Shown here in pieces: positions 1-12,300 of a stretch of 64,000 bases of DNA. A program made the position numbers and the translations under genes. The notes under the pieces are model-generated. The model was not told where the DNA came from. It ran no database searches and was given only the letters and a program-made list of their open reading frames with translations. The stretch is taken from NCBI GenBank assembly GCA_036345935.2, contig JADWOT020000002.1:434001-498000 (forward strand), in the 5' to 3' direction. Origin of the DNA: Taenia hydatigena (lineage: Eukaryota > Platyhelminthes > Cestoda > Cyclophyllidea > Taeniidae). The stretch's first letter is position 1; every line of letters starts with the position of its first letter.

Positions 1-61
1 AACAGTTTCACATTATTGGCAAGATAGCAAACTTTTAGGAACGAAATGCCCCAGTGGAGAA

Positions 62-340
62 CTAACTGTTGTTCTGTCGACCTTCCAACGCCTCCACACG
101 ATTCGCACAGGCCATTCGCCCAGGAGGCGAGGAGTTCGCCTGTCGTGGACCTCTGAACTCGCCTCGTGTGATTTCAGCTTGCACGCGGGCGTACTCCTCG
201 CGTTGCGCCTCTGCGGACAACGGCGACCTTGGAAGAAGGGAGGGGAGATTCGAAGTGATGGGGTGAAAGACGCCGCCGTTTCCACTGGAGGAGCTCTGAG
301 ACTGACCATGCTCGAAGGTGTCGCGTCTTGGGGCGTAGTG
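62..340 (-). CDS. Myosin III last exon and stop codon
   Basis: 279 bp starting after CCACTTCAAG in phase 0: [20 protein letters not shown] at first, [20 protein letters not shown] in the middle, ending in EGRQNNS and a TAG at 64-62. The other two minus frames here are also open for 80-100 codons because the region is GC-rich, but only this frame continues the phase of exon 22. The 3' UTR runs off the window, so no poly(A) signal is visible. Confidence 0.65.
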   Translation of the reverse strand, partial: HYAPRRDTFEHGQSQSSSSGNGGVFHPITSNLPSLLPRSPLSAEAQREEYARVQAEITRGEFRGPRQANSSPPGRMACANRVEALEGRQNNS

Positions 341-3300
341 CTTGAAGTGGTAGAGCAGGATAAAACAAAATTCCGAACTTAAGTCCTTTCACTTGATGCT
401 TATCGGCTTGGTTCAAAAGAGTATTCGCCTACCTGATCTTCAGCAACCCTCGCAGCGGACAATCCACGTCGACCGCTGACTGGTGAATACCCTCCATTCA
501 ACAGCCTCTGCTTCTCCAAGTGAGCCGACACCTGAGCCTCCATTTGATCCACATGCCAAGAGACGGGCCTTCGGGCTCCCAGCTCAGGCAAATCACTCAC
601 CTTTCGTCGAATCCGTCGTTGAACACCGCCTTGACCCTCCCGACCTACATTTCCCACATTGGTACTGTTTGACCGGATCAGTGGACGTCCTTCATTAGAG
701 TCCACCGGCGAGGACACAAAGGTGATCTGGTGGTTGTCCACTGATCGGGCGCTGTTACTGCGTCGGAGGTTTACTCCAGGCGGGTCGGATGGCACGAATA
801 CAGAATGCTGACGTCCTAGAACTCGAGTCGCTGGATTTTCAACAAACGTTACCTAAAATCACATACCAGAATGCCTCAATGTGTCTTGAATGCCTCTCGT
901 TATCAATTACCACCGCATTCAACTCACCAAGCGTTCATTGCGACTCACTGGAGGATAGGCTGGAGGCCTCTGATATCGGGGCTCAAACCAGGCGATTCCA
1001 GCAGACGGTGGAGGTCGTTTAGGCTTCTTCTGCTGCTGCTGCACCTGAGGTGAGATTTGTGGGATCTCGTAGCTTTGTGGCATCATGATGTTGGAGACAA
1101 CTGAGTTGGTCACAACATAGGCTGGGACTCCACTGCCGTCGTGTGGAAGCATGAACCGCTTGTCAGCGACTTCCGACAGGCTGGAATTGTTTTTAACGCC
1201 AGAGACGGTGGTGGTATTGGTTGTGGTAGTGGCGGGATGGAGAAGGAAGGTAGAAATGTCCATAAGGGCGAGTCGTTGTTGATGTTGGTAACGCCACCAG
1301 CGTTGAATGCGACGCGAGGAGACGGAGCGTTTAAGCAGTTCCAATTTGAGTTGCTTCAGAGCCGTGGTGGAGAGGAGAACCTAGGAGGAACAGCAACTGA
1401 TCGACTTAAGACTTCTTATTTGACTGCTAGTAAAATTTTTTGATACAGGGACCCCCATTAATCATGCTGAAGATTGAATTACTTTAGTCTGAGAAGCCGA
1501 TTGCTCTTGAGGCCTAGACGTACAAGAGAGAGGAGCTACTGCGTTTCACTTTGTGCAGGGAGCAGAGCTATTCCTGTCGTATGATTATGGTCTATGGGCT
1601 GGATGAAAGGCTAGGGTGTTAAGCTCTCCTAACGGCCACTCGGCTTTGGCGGAAACCAAGAGAAATAAAGAAGTCATCTTGGCTATAACTCCTACTGAAC
1701 CGAATACTGCTGAATTAGATCAAAGTAGTAAAGTCATATGGATTTGATGCCTACTGTAAGGCCAATATGACCTGACTTGTGCTAGCAATTCCAGATTTGT
1801 ACAAATCCTCCCATTCCACCTTGACAACACGGTGAAGGCGAGTATAGACTCACCCAGTCCCGAGACACGAAGTAGAGGTCACTCAGTAGACCGCAGTTAT
1901 CCACGATTTTCACAATTTTGGCATTGAAAAACGCTGAATTCGGTGGTTTCACAGCCTGCCCGTGCCACAAATAGGTTCCACCTGAAGAGATCAAAGTCGC
2001 AGTAATAAGAGTTGCATTGGATTGAGTTTAGAGAAATCATGAGTTCGCTTTACATGGCCTCTTGCCCGCCTTCACGAGTTGGCTTGCCAGAGCCGTTAAA
2101 CTTCTCTGCGCATTGGATGGGAGGCTGTCCAACATCGCAAAACTCCGTAAGAACTCATCTGCCTTGACAACCGTCAATCCAGAGGCTGGACTGCCGACTG
2201 CAGCAAAGTTCAACAGACCAGATTCTTGAAACACTCGAAAGTGTCGATGAGAGGTGAGTTGTCCTGACAGAGGTGGTGATAGATGCGGCGGAGTTATGGT
2301 CTGTGGTTGACAGTCGACCACTCCCGAGCGTCCATCGTCCAAAACGCTAGATAAGGAAAGTTGAATAAAGCTGGGCGCAGAGGAGCATCCTGGAATATGC
2401 GGGAATTTTCAATCACCTAAGCTCCTAGTCACTATGACCTTCTGTGTCTTGATAGGAAGGTATGTCTTGCAGCTTCATTGAGGGTTACTCGTAAGCTGCG
2501 TCAACAACTCTACTTTAAAAGGAAGGACACTGCACGGAGACGTTATAAATGGAAGAGATTCACCTTAGGTGGCTAAATCCGCGGAGAGTTGTGACAGAAA
2601 CGCCCCAATCGGGAGTTCTGCTACGTAGATAAGCATGAGGATAGAACAAGTTTGAAGTTGTCGGAATAGCTCCTCTAGAAACACAACGCTCTACGCAAGG
2701 GTGGCTCTTGAACAAACATTCTCAAGAAATGCGATTACCGGATGAAATATGGTCGCCATGGAACACCGGACAACTTTCAAGGGAAACTTTCACTACATGC
2801 AGTACGCTTAACCGAGGATACAAAATCTTTTCTTCGAAAAGCGGAAAGTCTACCACCCTGTTGTTTACCTTATCAAGCTGACAAAGGTGTTGCCATCGGT
2901 AACCTGGAGCACAATGTCAGCCAGATTCTGGAAGAAAAGAAGCATGTTTGTTGGAAAACCTCGGCTTGAATGAAAAAGAAGTAGGCAGAGGCAGTAACAG
3001 GAAACGCTGCGCGTAAACTTACCTCGGTGGATTTAATTTCTAAAAGACAAAAAATAAAACCAGCGCCTAAATGGCGTTCCTTTTTTTTCAAAACAGTTGG
3101 TTGAGCCAATACTCAAAACATTCAAAATAACAGGTCACTTAAAAGGGAAAGGCGGTTACCCCTTTTGGAACGAAAACCCCCCAGAATTGGGACATTAGAG
3201 CTTTGGAGCAATTCAAACATCCTCTTATTTTGCTGGGGTGTGAGTTTGTGAAGAACACTCTTCAGTGGGTACTCCTCCTGCGTTAGTATTTAAAAAAGGT

Positions 3301-6300
3301 TAAATAAGAACATTGATAAGAAAAAAAGCTAACAAATGCCTGGTAAACGCACCTTCCCATGATAGTGCATAACACAAAACTTGCTGATGTCACATTCCGT
3401 GGATGGAAATGTTTGGTTTACAAATTCTATGATGAAAGGAAAAGCAATATTTATAGCAAAACAGGCTGCAGATTAGAAGCAAAAATGCTGAAATATTGAA
3501 CCTGTACCATCGGTCTACTGAAGTTTTGTAAGTAGTAGAGCATCAAACTCATATTCAAGGGCAGCAAAACAAATGCAATTATTTGCTCATAATCCACTTA
3601 TATCGTATATTGGCAGGTCAAGCATTTCATTTAATGGCTACACCTGCCATTCACATCGGCAAAGTGGTAATTTAGCATAATTAGTCGTAATTCGTTGACT
3701 AGTTGAAGCAGAAAGGGGCCTACACTAATTGCGCCCCAAAAATCCGACAAGCAAAATTAATTACTAGCGACAACTTTTTAAAAAACCGAAGTTTTTGTTA
3801 ATGCATAAGTAGGGTTAAAGGTTGCGATGGAATGGAGCATGGAGCACACATACCCTGAATAGCTAGGTTTGACAAATAACCAGGAGTGGCTGCCTGCAGA
3901 AGCCTCTCCAGCAAGCGCTTTGATTGATGCTCGTAAAAGTTGTCCAGATTGAGTGGATCCCTTTGCTCTGGATACGTCATCTACAAGGAAAAAGAACAAA
4001 TACACGTATTTTAATCTCCCGAGGATCACGCAGGAGGCACAAGTCAACCGGTTCGCGAATGGTGGATTGCCAAGGCCAAAATGGCAATAGCGTGGAGTTC
4101 AGGACTACCAACTGCAACAGGTTGAAAAAATGCCTTGCAGGAGTAAATTGATCGTTCGTGTGGTATTTAGGCATGCGTCTGGTTGGTCATTAATTACCCT
4201 CCTCCTTTAGGCGAATGTTATGGTGGTATGCGTTACAATATACCCCTCAACTCCCCACGCTGTCAATTTTGGCGAATATACTACTTATTTAGTACCAGCG
4301 TCTGCAAGATTTGTGGGCATGCCAAAGGTGATTAACATCATACCGATCCTCACAATCTCCCTACGTTGGTGGAAAGGGACCCCAAAGTTGGCATCTCATT
4401 TTTCACCACCTTCTAAGCCTGTAATAATATGTTATTCTGCCACCCTGTCCGTGGTGTCAGCCTCGGTAAACATACTACTATATTAATATGGGTACTTTCA
4501 CTGTTGCACTCCGAATCACAGCTGCTGCATCTCAGTAAGTTACATCTCAAATTTCATCATGAAAGCCAAATAATTCGTTCTGTTTAGGTTGTTAAGGTGA
4601 TACAAACAAAGTGTTCTGCGATTTGAGATTGAGGAGGTGCTACGGGCACAAATGACACCTTGAATGTACAGATAATGCCGCTTTCCTTCATCTCTCGTTC
4701 CTGGTGTCTGCCTGACATAAAATTTACTGAACTGGAGGGTGGCGCAAAGCAGAGCTCCAAGTGCAGATCCAACGTACATCCTTCAGCCTCTCACTTCCGC
4801 CCCTATGCCATCTCCAGTGCTCTCAAGTGGCACAACAGCAAGAGAATAATTTTCTAACCATTTCATCCACTCCTAGACAATGATTAAATGGACTCTACTA
4901 GAAGGGGAGGGTTGCAGAATTGGCAAGAAGGAGAAAATTCCATCCCTCAAATTGAGCGTACGCATGTGGAAGTGGATTCAATTGTGCTGCCAGCACACAC
5001 ATGCTAAAGCTACTTCAGTTCTATCAAGCCACAGCATCGATTGCAAGAATAAGCGGGCCTCAAGGCAAAGCTATGAATGGGCTGGGCCAAACTCATCGCC
5101 CGATGTCAACAAACAAATTTGTAAGTGCCGTCTGAGAGACGCTGCTCAAACGACCGAATTCGTCCACACTGCATCGTAGAAGCAAGGCGTTTTGGCACGG
5201 CAATAACTTCGTCGGACGAACTTCCACATTACGTTGGTGGGTCCCGAGGGTCAAACAACACACCAGTTAATTTGGAAAATCAACTGGGTTCCAAGTGTAA
5301 CCGAAGAAATACGAAAACAAACAACTTCTTCCTTTGACTTGGAAGTATTTCCTTGATAGACCGCTATCACCCAATAGAATGTACGACGGAATGCGGCCAG
5401 CATGGTCAAGGACAGAGCGAGGCAAGTACGGCGTGGAGAGAGGCGCTGCTGGCATCACAGCATCCCGTCTCGACATTCCCTTGACTAATGAGCCATTCCA
5501 CGCTTTCATTCACGCAAAAGGTTGGTGAAATATGAACCTTGGAAGAACACTAATCCAATGTTTCCATATTTTCTTTTTTTTATTTTTGCAGTTCTTCATT
5601 ACTTCATTGCTTCACTTGCTCCTTTGCAATGAATGATATGCAGGACACGGGAAATTCTCGGTAAAACCATGAATCCTCAATCAGAAAGACACTTTGTGGA
5701 GTTGACAGTGTCAAGAAAATAGGGCTACTAACAATAGTCACTTTTTTTCCATCACCAACGTCCTTCTCCTGTCAGCCCCAGCAACCATGTCACATCTCAT
5801 TAGGTGAAAAAACAAAACCATAACTACGAGCAAATACACACTCCCAAGTTCGCGTGTGTTCTGCATTCGCTTTGGCGAGCTCCTGCTGCTTGAGGGAGAA
5901 TACAACTGCACTTCTGCGTTTGGAGTGGCGGTCACAGCTGTTCAAGCTGCGACATTATTACCGCCAGCTGCCACGGTACGCCTTTCTACGCCGTCTCTCC
6001 TGTTTACTCTCAGAGTTTCTAAGCTTTTACGATGCCTCAGAGTTGCTTCATTCATAAGAGCTTCTGTGTCAATCGTAGTCGCATTCTTTTCCTCCAGTCT
6101 TCAAGCAAAGGTAGTTTGATTCTTTGCTGCGTCCAAATTACAATGCTGTCCAAAGTAACGCGTCTCATCGCCATACCACAAGTGCATGCTCAGGTTCAGT
6201 CAGATGACAGCAAGCACTCTCCACATTGAACAGGAGCAGCATTTGTTAGTCGAATTTGGAGAGTCCATGCGACATTTTAGGTGGCAGTGTCTCCAGCGCC

Positions 6301-9300
6301 CGTTGCGCGCAGCATCGCATCCGTCGGTCAGTAAGCCGTCACAAGTAAGTATGACGCCGCTGTGCAAATTGAGAAGCCTAGCCAACCATTCAGCCACTCA
6401 TCCACTCATTTTTGCTCTTTTTTCCGCTTTACAGTCACAACCAAAATAAACGTGAATGACGTTGCAAGGTCAACCACCAACTGCATCCACAATAGCCTCG
6501 CTTTTGTCGCCCTTATGAATGTCAGCGTCTAGCGGTTCAAGTCTACTTCGACAGCAAATTACTTCAATTTGCTTTATTACACTTCCAGGGTAACACTTCG
6601 GTGGCGCACATTGTGTGGCACTTCTTTGGAGACAGGAGGTGAGTGGGCTTCTAGCGATCCTGTAGTGGAGCTGCATTAGCGCATGAGAGGAGCATGTGGA
6701 GTTTAACTGCTTGACTGTGAAGTTAATGACACGATAGTCAAAACCAGTGCAATAAAGATAATTCAATGAAGGAAAATTTTGATTATCCTACTTTATTGCT
6801 CTTTTATTGCCATATCAAGGGCGTTGGTTGGTGATGTCTGTAGAAGAACGCATCGGAAGTTGAGCAATCACCCAAGAAACGGACTTTTAGAAGTGTATCC
6901 TGACATTTTTCTGCTTCATTGCGTAGTACGAGGAGGTCAAAAAGCTAAGGCCTTGGAGGGGTGTCTCCGTGTCGGTACTCCACGCAGCGATAAGCGGCGC
7001 GTCTCGCCTACTGTTGCGTCTTATATGACCAGCGCACAAGTGGGAAGTCAGTTTAGTCCGGACATCGTGGGCTTGAGCGAACTGCGTTTAGTGTTGAGGT
7101 TACTTGTGAACCGACACAAAGCCACGAGTAAGCACAGTGAGATACGACCATGCGACGCCCAGCCAATCAGTAGAAAAAGAGAGTCATCAGTTTCGAATCG
7201 ACAGCGAAACCCTCAAAATGTTAGTTGATTGCTGTGGTACAAGCGTAACCTTAGATTGAAAAAAACGAGGAACAAATCACGTGCGCTTGAACCAAACTTC
7301 CGTCAATAAACGATTGGCTCAACGCCGGCGATCCGAGCAGGTTCACTTAAACCATTCTGACATTCAGGATGCATTGTTTCCTCACTTAAGGGGTTGACTT
7401 AGCAAAATTTTTAAAACGATATCTGCAGAAATTTTGGTCCGAAAGACAAAGGCAGACTTTAATTTGATAAGTAGTACATAGGCTTTAACGACGTTCAAAT
7501 ATACCAGCCCAACTTACCCTCGTCGTCGCCTTTATAAATCTCGCATGAAGCAAATCCAAAAGCGCATTTGAAACGAGTGACTTCGAAGAGGGTATGAGAT
7601 TGTATACTTTTATTCGCATTTTCCTCCCTGACTGTTCCCTAAAAATCAACAACAAACAGGTCTGAATAACGTTGAAGAGGTAAAAGAAAGCCATGAAAAA
7701 AGATAAAGTGGATAAAACAGTAGACTCTAGAACCGAAAAGTGCAAGTATTTACTTCAACTCGTGTTAGAATGCTAAGGGTGACATTAAGAAGAACTCTAT
7801 GGTAGCGTCACGTACATGTGACGGCTTGGTCAGCTTGCATCACATGCGCTCCCGATCAGCTAACAAATTTTAGTTGGAAAGCTTCCACATTGTGTTATCT
7901 TGAAAAAATTTGTCAACATTTTAGGGGAATGACTGCTTGAACGTACTTATTCAGAGAAGCACGAAGCAGGGAATTCAGCTTATTGAATACAGAAGAAACA
8001 CAAAGTACGTGGAGACGTCTGCAGATGACATCCACCACAGTTCGATTGGGCTTAGGTCTGCCATGGCGGTTTGGAGGGAACACGTGTTTATGACAATGAA
8101 AGTGGCATATTCCAAGTGGATTGGCCTTCCTTCGCCGTCTTTTGAAGTAGTGCTTTTGACCTTGGGTAGGTTGATTTTGGTTCCATATCCGTCTATTTCG
8201 TTTACGACTGCTGCTAAAGTCTTCAAAGAATCCCGAATCGTTCTGCGAGCAGGCCGTGATGGAGGAAGAAAACTAGAAAGGGAGAGAAGGTGAGGCTCGG
8301 TAAAGAATCGTCGAGGTACCATTCGTCTCCTTCGAAGGTGGAGGTAACGCCAGAAGTGTCTTGAAATAAGACCTTTTCTTGTTGGCTCCTTCCATGTGCT
8401 TTTGGGAAATATCAAATCATTGAAGTCTTTTTCGTCAACTCCAATCAGACGTGCAGCTAAGAGGGTGGAGTTTTTGTCAACAAATAACATTTCTTCCTTA
8501 CCATCATTCGCCGTGACAGATGACAATGAAAATGGTGCGGATGATTCTCCACGAAGTATTTGCTTTTGAATGCTCGCATAGATGTCTTCTGGCAGAGTTT
8601 GAAGTCTTCTATAATTGGTGGAGCAGCCGGGCCTTAAATGTTTCAGTGTTCGAATGGCAGCGATCGAAAGCAGGAGTCTATACAGGTCAATGATTTCCTG
8701 ACACGCAAAAAGGCAATGAGAATTGTTTAAAAGTCAGACATTCCAATATTTAGGGCGGTCTGAGTCAAACCTGGGGGGTGAATCCAGCCGACATGATGAG
8801 CAGTTGGAATTGAACAATCTCCGAAAGGTCTGGAAAAGGACCAAAATGCATTTTGAATGAATCAGAGCAACCGAGAGCACAAATACGCATTCAAATTGGC
8901 CTTACCTTTGGAGGAGGATGATAGGGATTTTGATCTAAAGAGGAAGAGAAAAAAGGTCTTATAAATTTACCCATAATAAGGCTCTACTTAACTCCTTGTC
9001 AGTAGCACGAGCTGACCTTGGATTGACGTAGGAGCTGAGGGCACGCAGAAGGGGATTTTCAAACAGCAAGGAGGTGGAGGTGTCAGCGTTGAGGAAGGCT
9101 CTGGCGGAGACTACAAAATAGCCAAGTAAACGAGGGTTATGCGATCAGTGGTTTGGTTGGATGTGGACGTAGGGAAGGAAGGGGCATACATTGGAAGTGG
9201 AGAGAAGAATGATTGCGAAAACTCCTTTGCTGAGGTTATGCGAAATTATGCACCCTATGGGGTAGTTAACTGCGTATTTACATAGTTTAGAAAAGCCTAA

Positions 9301-12300
9301 AGAGAAACACTGCTCTGGTAAGCTTGATTCTTAAAAGGGGAAAATATCTCCACCTATATTCCCAGTTAAGGGGATTCATTGCTCACCAAGGCAAATATAC
9401 TTCAAAATAAAGTGAGGAATTTATTTTATTTTGGCTGAATTAAATCTAAGGCAATGAGGGATATCTTGATAAACTATGTGATTTGATAGTACTTTCACAT
9501 GGTAGCACGACCTCCGGGCCAGGCCAGTAGGTCCCCCGTCGCTCAGCCCAAGCATCATGTCTTTTTTCGTCTTCAGAGAAGTCTCAGTGAAACCAATCTT
9601 AAAGGTCAACTCTTCTGATTTTTGATGCTGAATGCTAAACGTTGCGGTGATGTTAAAAGGGCGTAGACGTGGACGAGCCTTAACACAGAAGGGTTAAAAA
9701 TCACTTCGGCTAGTAGCAATTACCTCAGTTCCGTAATCTGGAGGAGAACTTTTAACAATTAAATCAACACTAGCCGCATACTGAAGCTGTCCACAGTACC
9801 TGTGAGGGGATGTCAATGAAGTGAACACGAGGTAGGCCCTTCATCTCTCTACTAGCTATGAAGGGGGAGCCAAGTGATAAGTGGAACAGACACAAGACAT
9901 TGTTCCAAGCAAAATGCAACTCCTATTCTAGCGAAATTTTCAAGAGGAATTAATGGCATGGGAATCCAATGATCGGCGCGGGCGTTTCATGGGTGCAATA
10001 GCCGACATTGTGGACTCATCACGAGGATCGACGGGTACAAGGTTCGAAAGGAGAGAGGGTCTACGTAGTGCCTTCATAGTCTGCTTATCTCAACCTGCTG
10101 GAAGAAGGAATAGCCTCCCAGTTGGGGTAGTAGCCTCCTAGCCCTTCTGTGAGAGTACTATAACTTCTCTCGGAGCTAGATGGGTTCTCCTCCAATTGCT
10201 TAAAGTTGATGGGATTCTCAAACCGCTTAAGTGTAAAATTTACAACGTGAAACGAGAAAAGATAAGTAATGCTTTAAAATTCTCGTACCGTCAACCAATC
10301 TGTAGTCCCTTGAGAAGACGAACTCGACACCACGTAGGCTCATCTCCTGTCGACCAATCAGCTTCTCAGCAATCAGGAGAATGCTGTGGATCAGCTCCTT
10401 TGTTTTCAAAGGAAAGAGAACGTTAAATTAAGGAAGGAAAACTCCTTTTTTTTCAAGAATAAGCGTTATCACCAACTCACTTTTGTCGTGGCGAGGAGGA
10501 ACGGTGCCTCTTCGTAAATTGTCTGGCACAACCGAAAAGTCGGTTCGTGACGCTTTCCCACGACAAAAATGATCTTGAGATCAAAGAAAACTGGCTTGTT
10601 AAAGGTAGATATTGTTTTATTTCGTATCCACAGATATATAAATGTAAAACTTATGCAAGAAAAACTCCCTTCGAAATTGCAAAATTTGTCGAAAACAAAT
10701 TCACGGGTCTGGAATCACTAACCTGATCAAAGCGATCATCATGTGCCTGGTGCAAAAGTCGTCTAACGAAACTCTTCAGGTCATCCTTATCCGGTTGGAA
10801 GAGACTGCGATATTCCGAGGAGGAAGAAGTGTACACCAAGATACCGTTGACGTCCGTAATACAGCCCTCCTTTCCCGGCATCTACAATGGAAGGAGTGAA
10901 ATGCAATACTCTGACCGGATCATTCGCTACCAGTCCATAGGATTGACAAATGAGTACCTTCATACATCGATGCTCAAACATGGGATGCTGGCAAATGTGA
11001 TTAATCTGATGTTGATGAAGTGCTCACAGGTGGATAAGAGTTACACGATAAAATCAGTTTGGAGTGGGCTCAGGGTTTTTGAGCAAATAAAAAATAAGAA
11101 ATTGAGCATAGAAAGATATGTGAATAAGTGCATTGACAACTCACTGTCAACAAATTTGGGAACTCGAATGAAGGGACAAACAAATCCGAAGAAGGAAGCC
11201 AATGAAGCATGTATAGAAGGCAAGGAGGTAAGACTTTCAGGAGACCTACCATATTCATAACTTCCTTACGGACATCTTCGAGGGTTCGTTTGGTCTCCCC
11301 AGTTCGCTCCCTTTCAAACAACGCTACCACCTCCTCCCGTTCGTACTCCCCAGAGGACTCCATGTCGATATCACTCCGCTGTTCCGCATACGCCCCCTCT
11401 TCCTCCTCCTCCACCACTTTTCCTATTCCTCTCGAGGCTGAAATGACTGCTCCATCTGACTCGTCAATCGTAGAGTTCTCTATTTTTGATACACCCGAGA
11501 AGTAGGCGCTGGAAGCGGTTGGGATGGGACTGCAGTACTTTGCACTCTGACTCCGATGAATCGGAGATGTGGCCATTGTGCTGGAAGCGGTAGCAGTTCG
11601 AATTGTGTTTTGGAGAAGAGGCGAGTCACGGGAGTTCGAGACAAGATCGTTATTTTGTTGGGAGCGTTGGACATTCCCTTGTTCAAACACACAGAAATTT
11701 GCCATGTTAGCAAATAGATTAAAGCTAAAACAAAGGGAAGTTTTACTGTGTTTACCAACAGCGTCACGTATATGTGACGCGTGTTCCTTATCAACTTGCC
11801 AACAAATTGTCTCAAAATTGGATAAGTTGAGCTTAAAGTCGTAAAAGGGATGAAAAAGCTTTATTGTGTAAGTATTCGCATTTGCTTAAAAGACACCATT
11901 AATTAATTAACGAATTCCGAAGTTCAAATGATAGAAACCACTTGTATTATGTTACTGAAGTAATAACGGAAGCTTTGGAGGTTTTTGTCTTAAAACTCAA
12001 TTTTCAAACAGCATAGAAGTCTTTAGTTTCTGCGGGCTGTATCACCATAGCAAATAAAGCCTTCTTGCAGAACTTCGGCAAAATTCCAACCGCCTCCGTT
12101 GCATTTGGCAAGGAAAGTAAAATGGGAATTAAAAGTGTCATTAACTAATAAATTTTTTAGAAAGCTGAAGAGTTCCCACGGTTAAAACCGCTATTACCAT
12201 TAATTCTTGAACCAGATGAACATGGGAAAATAAATCATTTCAGTAATTTAGGTTTCGCTAGGTTGTATTGCACAAACAAAACAAATTAATCTTGAGTAAC

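Larger units (their letters stand above)
2347..8008. other. Introns of the 3' half of the myosin III gene
   Basis: Intron sequence around the small exons listed separately. 3981-7517 is the largest intron here; about 1.2 kb of it is an old dispersed repeat (4745-5935). The rest of the interval is AT-rich, with no further exon I can support. A segment at about 4064-4138 has an acceptor-like CTGCAAG and an open frame in correct exit phase, but no motor resemblance. Confidence 0.5.

Noticed and set aside
3854..3980. Alternative frame of exon 17 reading [13 protein letters not shown]...WLFVKPS
   Set aside because: It mimics FVRCIKPN, but that motif is already supplied by exon 18; phases favour the other frame with RDPLNLDN.
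8270..8320. Possible 47-bp intron inside exon 15 (GTACCT...CTTTCTAG)
   Set aside because: Removing it shifts the frame and destroys the downstream [11 protein letters not shown] motor match.
9421..9690. Minus-strand frame ([17 protein letters not shown]...) considered as a missing head exon between exons 11 and 12
   Set aside because: No acceptor and donor pair in fitting phase, and no resemblance to the motor segment expected there.
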